Source: Candidatus Nanopelagicales bacterium (GTDB taxonomy: Bacteria; Actinomycetota; Actinomycetes; Nanopelagicales; Nanopelagicaceae). Taken from it: 11,638 bases of DNA. The translations under genes and the position numbers were made by a program. Shown here one piece after another: positions 5,780 through 11,638 of the stretch (position 1 is its first letter; each line of letters starts with the position of its first letter). Where the stretch lies: contig JAURJF010000028.1 in assembly GCA_030832365.1 (NCBI GenBank), positions 1-11,638 of the forward strand, in the 5' to 3' direction. Below the pieces are notes generated by a model that searched no databases, was not told the origin of the DNA, and worked only from the letters and a program-made list of their open reading frames with translations.

Positions 5780-7669
5780 TTGCTTCTTTTACTTTCATTT
5801 AAACATCGCAAATCGCAACTGATATGCCTGATGTTGTTTTTGGCTCTGATACCGAGTATTTCGCCAACCTCTTCAAATGATATTCAAGGTCCTCTAACGG
5901 TTTGCACCAGCCTAAAGTCAGGCAAGCAATTCATATCCAAAACTGGAGAATGCAACAAGCGAATCTATGAAGCAAGGGATTGGTACAGGCAAGGAGCTGT
6001 CCCTAGCGGTACGCCTGGATCAAGATTAATTGAATTAAATCTCTGCACATCAATAAAGAGCCAGATCAAACTTATTCGAGAAAAGTGCAATCCCAGGACG
6101 CAATTATCAGATATCTACCAAAGAAGTTACGGTCCCCCGGCAGCGCCACTTGTCCCTAGCGCAACGGCAGACTTGCTAGGCAGTGCGTTTCTTAGCTTTA
6201 CTGCACCTGAAGTGGATGGCGGAGCATTGATCTCTTCCTACACAATTACTTCAAATCCCGGAGCGATCACCTCAATAATCGCATCTAAGGACATTAACAG
6301 GGCCAAGATAACCGGGCTAACCCCAGGGGTTACTTACAGATTCTCAATTACTGCAACAAATAGCCAAGGAGAGTCACTTGCATCACCATCTAGTGAGGCA
6401 ATGTTGGCACCAAACCTTCCTGATGCTCCATCAATTACCTCACTGATCCTCACTGGTTATACCAGCGCCAGACTGCACTATGACCACACTACTTTTGATG
6501 GTGGAGCGGCAATAACCTCCTACAAAGCAATTATCACTTCTAGCGGATTAGTCGTAGCAACAAGGCAAATCTCACCCGGAGTACTAGAGCTAACTGGCCT
6601 TCCTTACTCAACAACTCTAAGCATTTCACTGAGTGCAAGAAATGTTGCTGGCTCCTCTCTTGCATCGAACGCTTCAAATTACATAACAACAGCAACCCCT
6701 CCTCCGCCACCACCAGAGCCAGAGCCAAGTCCTACTTCCTCATCTTCTGCCGCTCCTTCCCTTGCTGCACCAGCCTTTACTCTCTCTTCATCAACTGAAG
6801 ATGTGACAGTTAATACAGCAGCTACAGGTTTTACTATCACCTCTACTGGAGGAGTGATTGCAAGCTTTGCTATCTCACCTGCCGCGCCTAGCGGAATGAG
6901 CTTTAATACCTCAACGGGTGGCTTTAGTGGAACCCCTACGGCAACCCAGAGCGCTACTACCTACACAATTACAGCTACCAATGCCACAGGTAGTACTACT
7001 CAGACATTTAGCTTCACTGTCTCAGCAGCAGTTACATATGCTGTCGGCGACACTGGACCTGGCGGTGGAAAGATCATCTATTACTCCGCTAGTGGATTCA
7101 ATTGCGGACCCGAGTTCAGTGCTACTGGGTCGCCTACCGGCGGAAAATGCAACTTTTTGGAGGTGGCACCCATTCGTTGGAACGGTCTTGCCAGCGATAC
7201 GGTAACAGTATGGGGAATTGTGAACGGTAACATCAGTGGAATTCAAGATGATACATCTGTCTATAACAATGCCTTGGCGGTTGGCTTAGGATATAGAAAC
7301 TCTGAATTTATAGTTTCTCAAAATGGTACTTATGACGCTTCCAGCAATAAATATGCTGCTGGAGAAGCACGCGCATACACTGGGGGAGGTAAAAATGATT
7401 GGTACCTTCCAACATCGGCTGAGTTAAATTTGATGTGTCAATGGGCAAAAAATAATCCACCGGATGTTGCTGTTAGGTGTGGAGGGGGAGGTTCCGCTTC
7501 AATTCGAGGTTTTCAGCAAAATATTTATTGGTCATCATCAGAGCAAGGTACGACTCCTAGTAATAATACTATCTATAAAATTTGGTCTCAAACTTTTTCT
7601 ACTGGGGTTCAAAGTGCAGACAACTTAATAACTGGAGCTCTTTTTGTCCGGCCAGTTCGATCATTTTAG
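5780..7669 (+). CDS. Secreted multidomain surface protein: Cys repeats, two Fn3, Ig-like, DUF1566
   Basis: TTG 5780 gives 629 aa. Residues 1-31 form a signal peptide (basic KHRK, then a hydrophobic run). Two related Cys-containing units follow at ~39-72 and 85-117 (CTS.K...G.CN and CTS.K...KCN), resembling short 'C..KSG..R...K.C' motifs of actinobacterial surface proteins. Next come two fibronectin type III domains (~118-212, 213-305), a proline-rich linker (306-329), an Ig/putative-cadherin domain (~330-417), and a C-terminal DUF1566 (Lcl-like) domain (419-629) marked by GDTGPGGGKIIYY, DWYLPTSAELNLM, YWSSSE and VRPVRSF. It is probably an exported adhesin or ligand-binding protein. The frame is open back into the tRNA, but that part translates tRNA sequence and is an artefact. 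This is the only gene between the 45-bp repeats. Confidence 0.85.
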   Translation: MLLLLSFKHRKSQLICLMLFLALIPSISPTSSNDIQGPLTVCTSLKSGKQFISKTGECNKRIYEARDWYRQGAVPSGTPGSRLIELNLCTSIKSQIKLIREKCNPRTQLSDIYQRSYGPPAAPLVPSATADLLGSAFLSFTAPEVDGGALISSYTITSNPGAITSIIASKDINRAKITGLTPGVTYRFSITATNSQGESLASPSSEAMLAPNLPDAPSITSLILTGYTSARLHYDHTTFDGGAAITSYKAIITSSGLVVATRQISPGVLELTGLPYSTTLSISLSARNVAGSSLASNASNYITTATPPPPPPEPEPSPTSSSSAAPSLAAPAFTLSSSTEDVTVNTAATGFTITSTGGVIASFAISPAAPSGMSFNTSTGGFSGTPTATQSATTYTITATNATGSTTQTFSFTVSAAVTYAVGDTGPGGGKIIYYSASGFNCGPEFSATGSPTGGKCNFLEVAPIRWNGLASDTVTVWGIVNGNISGIQDDTSVYNNALAVGLGYRNSEFIVSQNGTYDASSNKYAAGEARAYTGGGKNDWYLPTSAELNLMCQWAKNNPPDVAVRCGGGGSASIRGFQQNIYWSSSEQGTTPSNNTIYKIWSQTFSTGVQSADNLITGALFVRPVRSF

Positions 7670-7777
7670 ATATTCATAATTAGATAGTAAAGATTTTCCT
7701 AGTTCCTAAAACATTTTTTTGAATTTAGTCCTTGAATTTCCTACTCTTATGGCTCATTATTAGTTCCGAAGGACTAC
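7670..7777 (+). other. AT-rich stretch with inverted repeat and weak promoter-like boxes
   Basis: There is no gene here. TAGTCCTT (7726-7733) and AAGGACTA (7769-7776) are perfect inverted repeats with 35 bases between them; the right arm ends one base before the tRNA remnant. TTGAAT (7732-7737) and CATTAT (7755-7760) sit 17 bp apart and could drive a short RNA through the tRNA-like region, but neither box is strong. I see no convincing terminator for the cargo gene. Confidence 0.35.
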
Positions 7778-7922
7778 TTGGTAGAGCAGGTGAGAGCGCT
7801 TACGAAGTGTAAGCAAGTAAGCGCGGTAGGTGAAGATTGGCTTGGGGGTTAGCTCACTAACCGCCGAGAATCTTTACCATCTCTTAATCACCGGGTCGTA
7901 GGTTCGATCCCTACACAACCCA
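7778..7922 (+). pseudogene. Broken tRNA-Lys copy interrupted by an 87-bp two-hairpin insert
   Basis: Bases 7778-7793 equal 5585-5600 of the intact tRNA (D-loop end to anticodon stem 5' strand, 16 bp identical). Bases 7881-7922 equal its 3' half. In the intact gene these parts are adjacent; here 87 bp lie between them. The first 15 bases of the tRNA are missing, so no acceptor stem can form and it should not act as a tRNA. The anticodon stem GGTGA (7789-7793) / TCACC (7888-7892) could still close around the insert. Confidence 0.7.
7794..7880 (+). repeat. Two back-to-back hairpins inserted at the tRNA anticodon stem/loop border
   Basis: Hairpin A: 7796-7803 (GCGCTTAC) with 7817-7824, 8 perfect pairs; an alternative inner stem is 7798-7803 with 7809-7814, because GTAAGC occurs twice. 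Hairpin B: 7829-7838 with 7869-7878 (10 pairs, one G-T), then GGC/GCC, then 7847-7852 (GGTTAG) with 7857-7862 around a CTCA loop. Together they occupy nearly the whole insert. It resembles a small palindromic element or a structured RNA; I do not recognise a family. Confidence 0.65.
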
Positions 7923-7925
7923 CTT
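7881..7925 (+). repeat. Right copy of 45-bp direct repeat (putative att core)
   Basis: Identical to 5601-5645. It is the 3' half of tRNA-Lys from the anticodon loop to three bases past the discriminator. The bases before it (CAT) differ from those before the left copy (TGA), so the match breaks exactly at the loop border. Confidence 0.9.
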
Positions 7926-7943
7926 TGAGCGCATTTATGCTCA
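7926..7943 (+). terminator. Short hairpin after the right repeat
   Basis: TGAGC (7926-7930) pairs with GCTCA (7939-7943). The segment resembles 5647-5663 after the intact tRNA, with a few substitutions and one indel. There is no T-run. Confidence 0.25.
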
Positions 7944-7984
7944 GAAACGATAGGTCATCTAGCAATTACTCTATTGATTGTTAT

Positions 7985-8010
7985 CTAATAGCGCTAACTA
8001 GCGCTATTAG
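7985..8010 (-). terminator. Perfect palindromic hairpin ending the Ig-repeat gene
   Basis: CTAATAGCGCT (7985-7995) pairs with AGCGCTATTAG (8000-8010), 11 perfect pairs around an AACT loop. It lies 19 bases past the minus-strand stop at 8030. The U-tail on either strand is poor, which is common for actinobacterial terminators. Confidence 0.75.
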
Positions 8011-8029
8011 GGATTGGCTACTCTGTCGT

Positions 8030-10309
8030 TTAAGGCACCTTAAATGTCTTATTAAATATTCTCTCTCCACCGCTAGTCACTATTACTTTTCTAGTGCCTG
8101 GACCAACTTTGTTCTTACCAACTTTTGCTTTACTACCATTTATTGTAACTTTTGCAGAAGCTCCAACCACCGAAACTCTTAGAACTCTTCCCTTTAACTT
8201 AACCGATACCGAGGGTTCTACAACAATTGAGGTTGCAACAACGCCAGATGAGAAATTCTTACTACTTTGCTGGGTTGCTGTAATTATTGCTCTACCACTC
8301 TTCTTTCCTACAAGTTCTCCATTAACGAAATCAGCTATATTTGGATTTGAGCTTTTGAAGATAAAGACTCCATCTGAGTTGGTAACTGGCTTTCTAAAGC
8401 TCTCTGTCTTAGAGCCAGCCTTGATCACAAAGGTCTGCCAGGAGAGTTCTGGTGAACTCTGCGTTACACGAATTGAGAGGGTGGTGATGGTGGGGGCAAA
8501 ATTCTCATCAGAGCTTTGGCTTGCAAAAATCTTGGTGGTGCCAACCCCAAGGACTGAGAGTTTCCTGCCCTCTATTTTTGCAATCTCTGGATTCTCAATA
8601 GAAAAACTCCATTCACCCTTTGAGTTTGAGGTGGGAGGCGTTAAATCTATTGGAGTGGAGTTGTATCGAAGATTGATATCGGTCATTGCCGCGTGAGTTG
8701 CGCGAGGTTTTACTGTCAATGTAGTTGTTACCGGCTTTGACGCTCCAAAATTTCCCGAGATGGCTTGAATGGCAGTAATAGTGACTCTACCTACTGCAAC
8801 AGGAACTAGCTTCTCGTTTTCGATTCGCGCAACGCTGTTATCCGAGGATGCAAATGACCATACCCCTGGAGAGTTCGAGGTTGGTGGTTTGATCGCTATT
8901 GGCTCATCTCCAATTCCCGCCTCTAGCAATACCCATTGTCCAAGAGTTGGATCAGTGCCAGAGATAGTTAAGGTAAGTTGACTCTCACCGGCCTCCCAAT
9001 TCCAATCTGCTGCCTGAGTGCCTTTAATTACTGCCTGTCCCACTCCCTTTAATAAGACCTCAGTTCCATCTACCTCTGCAATGGTTGGATCTAAAGATTT
9101 AAATGACCATTTACCGCCAGAGCTTGAAGATGGTGGGCTAATGATGAATCTACCCTCTGAAATATTTTTCGTTACATTTTCCCAAGATCCAATTACAGGT
9201 TTGGCGCCAGTTACTGTCAATTCCATCGTAGCTGGACTTGATGCTCCAAAATCACCAGCTGCTGCCTGAGTGGCAGTTATCGTGACCTTTCCTTTATTTA
9301 GGAGCGTAGCTATGCCTCCGTTGACACTTACTATCTGTGAATTGGAAGTAGTAAAACTCCAAGCTCCAGCAGAATTTGATATCGGCGCAATCAATGCCAA
9401 TTGATTCGAGGCAAATGGTTGGAGACTGGCCGTAACGCTTTTGAACTCACCAAGAGTTGGAGGACCACCCTGCACAGTCAATGTCATGGTCTTAGAGAGC
9501 GAGCCATAATTTCCAGAAGCAGCCTGGGTTGCAGTTATTGTCGATGTTCCAATTTTAAGCGGGCGCAGAATATTGCCCGTTATTGTTGCAACGGCGGTAT
9601 TTGAGGAGGTAAAGGTCCAGGCTCCCAATGAATTTGATGTTGGTGGCACTAAAGCCACATTAGCCACCGACCCTAGAATCAAATTTAGGTCTGCAAAAGG
9701 CCCTGTTGTTGGAGATCCACCAGTTATTGTGACTGTAGTTGCTCTACTAGTTGCAGCCCAATTGAAATTTGCACTTTGTATAGCGGTTAATGTCACTGTT
9801 CCAATAGCCCTTGGAGTCAAAATACTTCCTGAGATAGAGGCGATTGCAGAGTTTGAGGTAGTAAAGCTCCAAGTTCCTGCCGAAGTTGATGTAGGTGCGG
9901 TAAGAGTAATTGGGGCAGCATCCACTCCTAAGGTAATAGAGGCGAAATTTCCTAGAGTTGGAATCGCCGGCAGAACTGTAAGCGTTGTGCTGATGCTCTT
10001 TGCATCATAAATTCCATTGGCTGCCTGGATTGCAGTTATCGTTGTGGTTCCAACGTTCTTTATTGTTGCAATGTTTCCCAGGATTTGAGCAGTATTGACG
10101 TTTGAAGAGGTATAGCTCCAGGCTCCGAGAGAGTTTGATGTGGGGGGCGCTATTGAAATCGCCCCTACACCCCAAGTTGCGGAGATAGGTGAGAATGCTC
10201 CATGAGTTGGCGCCACCGCAAATGCTGGCGTCTGAAAACCCGAGAGAGCAATTACAAAGGCAATTAGCGCCCCCAAATAACTCTTTTTTCTTTGAAGCAA
10301 AATACTCAT
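8030..10309 (-). CDS. Secreted protein of eight tandem Ig-like repeats
   Basis: This 759-aa protein begins with a signal peptide (basic QRKKS, a hydrophobic run, probable cleavage after PAFA at 31). It continues with eight repeats of about 80-88 residues from ~33 to ~700. Each follows the pattern PTLG.F, PPTSNS.G.WSF.SSN, a short strand, GT.TITATQA, .NYGA and L.V, a Big_2-like bacterial Ig repeat. The fifth, seventh and eighth are the most diverged. The final ~58 residues are different: basic, with LKGRVLRVSV and KAKVGKNKVGPGTRK. They may form a capping or wall-binding domain. There is no LPXTG motif or C-terminal membrane helix, so attachment is unknown. The likely role is as a surface adhesin or stalk. 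ATG 10309 has only a weak ribosome binding site. The gene is divergent from the sulfotransferase. Confidence 0.9.
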   Translation of the reverse strand: MSILLQRKKSYLGALIAFVIALSGFQTPAFAVAPTHGAFSPISATWGVGAISIAPPTSNSLGAWSYTSSNVNTAQILGNIATIKNVGTTTITAIQAANGIYDAKSISTTLTVLPAIPTLGNFASITLGVDAAPITLTAPTSTSAGTWSFTTSNSAIASISGSILTPRAIGTVTLTAIQSANFNWAATSRATTVTITGGSPTTGPFADLNLILGSVANVALVPPTSNSLGAWTFTSSNTAVATITGNILRPLKIGTSTITATQAASGNYGSLSKTMTLTVQGGPPTLGEFKSVTASLQPFASNQLALIAPISNSAGAWSFTTSNSQIVSVNGGIATLLNKGKVTITATQAAAGDFGASSPATMELTVTGAKPVIGSWENVTKNISEGRFIISPPSSSSGGKWSFKSLDPTIAEVDGTEVLLKGVGQAVIKGTQAADWNWEAGESQLTLTISGTDPTLGQWVLLEAGIGDEPIAIKPPTSNSPGVWSFASSDNSVARIENEKLVPVAVGRVTITAIQAISGNFGASKPVTTTLTVKPRATHAAMTDINLRYNSTPIDLTPPTSNSKGEWSFSIENPEIAKIEGRKLSVLGVGTTKIFASQSSDENFAPTITTLSIRVTQSSPELSWQTFVIKAGSKTESFRKPVTNSDGVFIFKSSNPNIADFVNGELVGKKSGRAIITATQQSSKNFSSGVVATSIVVEPSVSVKLKGRVLRVSVVGASAKVTINGSKAKVGKNKVGPGTRKVIVTSGGERIFNKTFKVP

Positions 10310-10670
10310 AGGAATAACCTAAGCCCGTAAACAATATTTTGATTGTTCATTTCTCAAGTGGCTCAATTTTTTTCACTTAGAGTTGCCTTAAAGAAAGTGC
10401 TTGCCTCTGAGAACTCAAAGCGAGAGCCTCTTGACCTGTAACTTCGATCCCCACTGAGTCCATTTAAGTTTTTCACATTGGCGCCATCGCCCTTGAATAT
10501 GAAGACGAAAAATTTACTAACCGCGAATATCTTGAAGAAACCCGTACCTAATGATTCACAAGAAATACTCAGACTTCTATCAGGGAACACGCCTAGGGAT
10601 TTAGAGACTTTGATTGAGGCCAGCTGAAATCTTTGCCTCTTATGCTTTACACCTAGGACGAAGGAGCGCT
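10310..10670. other. 361-bp divergent intergenic region
   Basis: It lies between the starts of the Ig-repeat gene (minus) and the sulfotransferase gene (plus) and should hold both promoters, but I cannot place clear -35/-10 pairs. A plus-strand frame from ATG 10499 to TGA 10627 encodes 42 residues with a plausible helical C-terminal half. It has no ribosome binding site, so I do not call it a gene. A 75-codon minus-strand frame covering 10363-10590 has no supporting features. Confidence 0.4.
10661..10666 (+). promoter_or_regulatory. Ribosome binding site deciding the sulfotransferase start
   Basis: AAGGAG lies 4 nt before GTG 10671. The alternative TTG 10614 has no such site and would add 19 residues ahead of the conserved N-terminal motif. 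Confidence 0.65.
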
Positions 10671-11561
10671 GTGGACGATCAAATCAAGCCTATATTTTCA
10701 GGAGGCGTTGGTAGAAGTGGTACCACAATTATTGGGAGAATTCTGCGCAAGCATTCAAAGGTATTTGTAGGTTCACCTTTTGAGATCAAATTCATTACAG
10801 AATCTTATGGATTAATTGACTTAGTCTTTGGAGTCAGAGATTTTCTTCCTACTCAAATCTCTCGCAAGGGTTATTGGTTATCGAAACTAAGCTCGCATGA
10901 CTCGACCAAGATTCGATATTTGAAGTTTAAGAGAAGGATTGAGAATGACTGGTGGATGCGTACCAATCGATTAGATCGTGAGAGTGGATTGCATCGAGCT
11001 TTGAGCAAAACCACTCTAAATAAACTGCTTAAAGAGCTCGAAGCTAGTCTAGATACCCCGCTTGAGGCAGCTCGACAATTTACTTTTGGATACGTTAAGA
11101 GCCATCGCAAATGGCAGGGTCAGAGGTTTTGGATGGACACATCACCTCCAAACATTATGTATTCAGATTACATATATCGCATTTTTCCTGAGGCTAAATT
11201 TGTAGAGATGCGAAGAGATCCTTTCGACAATATCGCCTCAGTATTAAAGGAGCCTTGGGGGCCCAATGACCATAGGAAAGCAATTCTTTGGTGGCGCGAC
11301 AGAGTTGGCTTGGCAACAAGCGCCCAGAAATCTATCCCGATTGAAAGTTCGATAACTTTGGAGTTAGAGGATTTAGTCAAGAATACGAGAAGTGAGACTT
11401 ATCAAAGACTAATCAGCCACATAGGGCTTGAAGACGAAGTTGAAATGCGCCAGTACTTTGACTCAGAGGTTACCTTTGAAAGGGCCCACATTGGTAGATG
11501 GAGAAGTGATTTTGCTGATCCTGATAAATTTGAAAGTCTCTTTAACCAACTAACAAAATAG
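10671..11561 (+). CDS. PAPS-dependent sulfotransferase (Sulfotransfer_3-like)
   Basis: GTG 10671 gives 296 aa. The N-terminus holds the 5'-phosphosulfate loop, IFSGGVGRSGTT at residues 8-19. The 3'-phosphate-binding segment is at 181-190 (RRDPFDNIAS), following a strand ending in FVEM. WMDTSPPN (154-161) and the C-terminal GRWRSDF are also typical of bacterial sulfotransferases. It should transfer sulfate from PAPS to a hydroxyl of an unknown acceptor. Given the surface-protein neighbours, an envelope glycan or lipid is a reasonable guess. No signal peptide is visible, so it would act in the cytoplasm. The start is set by AAGGAG at 10661-10666 and by the closeness of the first motif to the N-terminus. 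No glycosyltransferases are seen in the remaining 77 bases of the window. Confidence 0.88.
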   Translation: MDDQIKPIFSGGVGRSGTTIIGRILRKHSKVFVGSPFEIKFITESYGLIDLVFGVRDFLPTQISRKGYWLSKLSSHDSTKIRYLKFKRRIENDWWMRTNRLDRESGLHRALSKTTLNKLLKELEASLDTPLEAARQFTFGYVKSHRKWQGQRFWMDTSPPNIMYSDYIYRIFPEAKFVEMRRDPFDNIASVLKEPWGPNDHRKAILWWRDRVGLATSAQKSIPIESSITLELEDLVKNTRSETYQRLISHIGLEDEVEMRQYFDSEVTFERAHIGRWRSDFADPDKFESLFNQLTK

Positions 11562-11638
11562 TTTTGGTTGATTGACATTTAGGAAGATAAGACCTGGCTT
11601 GGCTTAATCTTTCTGGGTATGAGGCGCTCTTAAATGGG
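11562..11638. other. Non-coding tail of the window
   Basis: There are 77 bases after the sulfotransferase stop with no complete gene or hairpin. TTGACA at 11572-11577 looks like a -35 box, but no -10 box stands at the right distance. Confidence 0.4.

Larger units (their letters stand above)
5601..7925 (+). mobile_element. Putative tRNA-Lys-bounded cassette without integrase
   Basis: The 45-bp repeats at 5601-5645 and 7881-7925 enclose one cargo gene and a hairpin-rich tail. The left tRNA is complete and the right copy broken, as expected after site-specific insertion into a tRNA gene whose 3' end is restored. No integrase, excisionase or transposase frame exists between the repeats, so mobility would need an enzyme supplied elsewhere. 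The main alternative is an old tandem duplication of the tRNA region, because sequence just beyond both repeats is also related. Confidence 0.5.

Noticed and set aside
7847..7862. Integron attC-like site
   Set aside because: The hairpin does not contain the required GTTRRRY/RYYYAAC core pair, and there is no integron integrase.
7794..7880. Group I or group II self-splicing intron in the tRNA anticodon loop
   Set aside because: At 87 bp it is far too short, and no conserved group I core or group II domain V is visible. The tRNA's 5' end is missing, so splicing would not yield a tRNA.
7778..7925. tmRNA or permuted tRNA
   Set aside because: No proteolysis-tag reading frame or tRNA-Ala-like acceptor is seen, and no 5' acceptor strand complementary to ACAACCC lies next to it.
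8094..10010. Several plus-strand ORFs opposite the Ig-repeat gene
   Set aside because: They are shadows of the repeated coding sequence on the minus strand; each repeat generates a similar antisense frame.
10363..10590. 75-aa minus-strand ORF upstream of the Ig-repeat gene
   Set aside because: No ribosome binding site or recognisable features; it lies in a region expected to hold divergent promoters.
10614..10670. TTG 10614 as the sulfotransferase start
   Set aside because: No ribosome binding site; GTG 10671 has AAGGAG and places the PAPS-binding loop at the usual distance from the N-terminus.
11572..11577. TTGACA as a promoter for a gene beyond the window
   Set aside because: No -10 box at 16-19 bp spacing.
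1..11638. CRISPR array or toxin-antitoxin pair
   Set aside because: No regularly spaced short repeats, Cas-like genes or adjacent small toxin/antitoxin-like gene pairs were seen.

Overview
The window looks like chromosomal DNA of a streamlined, low-GC actinobacterium. The best guess is the freshwater acI / Nanopelagicales group (Planktophila-like). This rests on three things: a typically actinobacterial gene set (zincin-like DUF2342 protein, SprT/YgjP-like metallopeptidase, 52-aa DUF5679 zinc ribbon, ocin-ThiF-like protein, ABC1 kinase), tight packing with frequent GTG/TTG starts, and an AT content far above most Actinobacteria. The taxon is an inference; no marker gene is present.

Positions 1-4705 read as a conserved housekeeping block, all on the plus strand: a 5'-truncated zincin-like protein that has lost its histidines, an intact HExxH metallopeptidase, a small zinc-ribbon protein closed by a strong hairpin terminator, a degenerate E1/ThiF-like protein, and an ABC1/UbiB-type atypical kinase that may be translated from a leaderless mRNA. 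The only long gap in this block (982-1184) holds a large imperfect stem-loop and a doubtful minus-strand ORF.

Positions 4712-5479 (minus) encode a membrane-anchored or secreted HNH nuclease, which converges on the kinase gene with six bases between the stop codons. A well-formed promoter then drives a tRNA-Lys(CTT) gene at 5570-5642.

Positions 5601-7925 are the most interesting part. The 3' half of the tRNA gene, from the anticodon loop to just past its end, is repeated exactly (45 bp) 2,280 bp downstream. Between the copies lies one cargo gene for a secreted Cys-repeat / Fn3 / Ig-like / DUF1566 protein, and no integrase. The downstream tRNA copy also keeps 16 bp of the 5' half. The two pieces are separated by 87 bp made almost entirely of two hairpins, inserted exactly at the border between anticodon stem and loop. 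This could be a minimal tRNA-bounded mobile cassette, a decayed tandem duplication, or an unusual structured RNA.

Positions 7926-11638 continue the accessory, surface-related theme. A secreted protein of eight tandem Ig-like repeats (minus strand) ends at a near-perfect palindromic terminator. A divergent sulfotransferase (plus strand) follows across a 361-bp intergenic region. The cargo protein, the Ig-repeat protein, the sulfotransferase and possibly the exported HNH nuclease suggest a cell-envelope variability region next to the tRNA gene.
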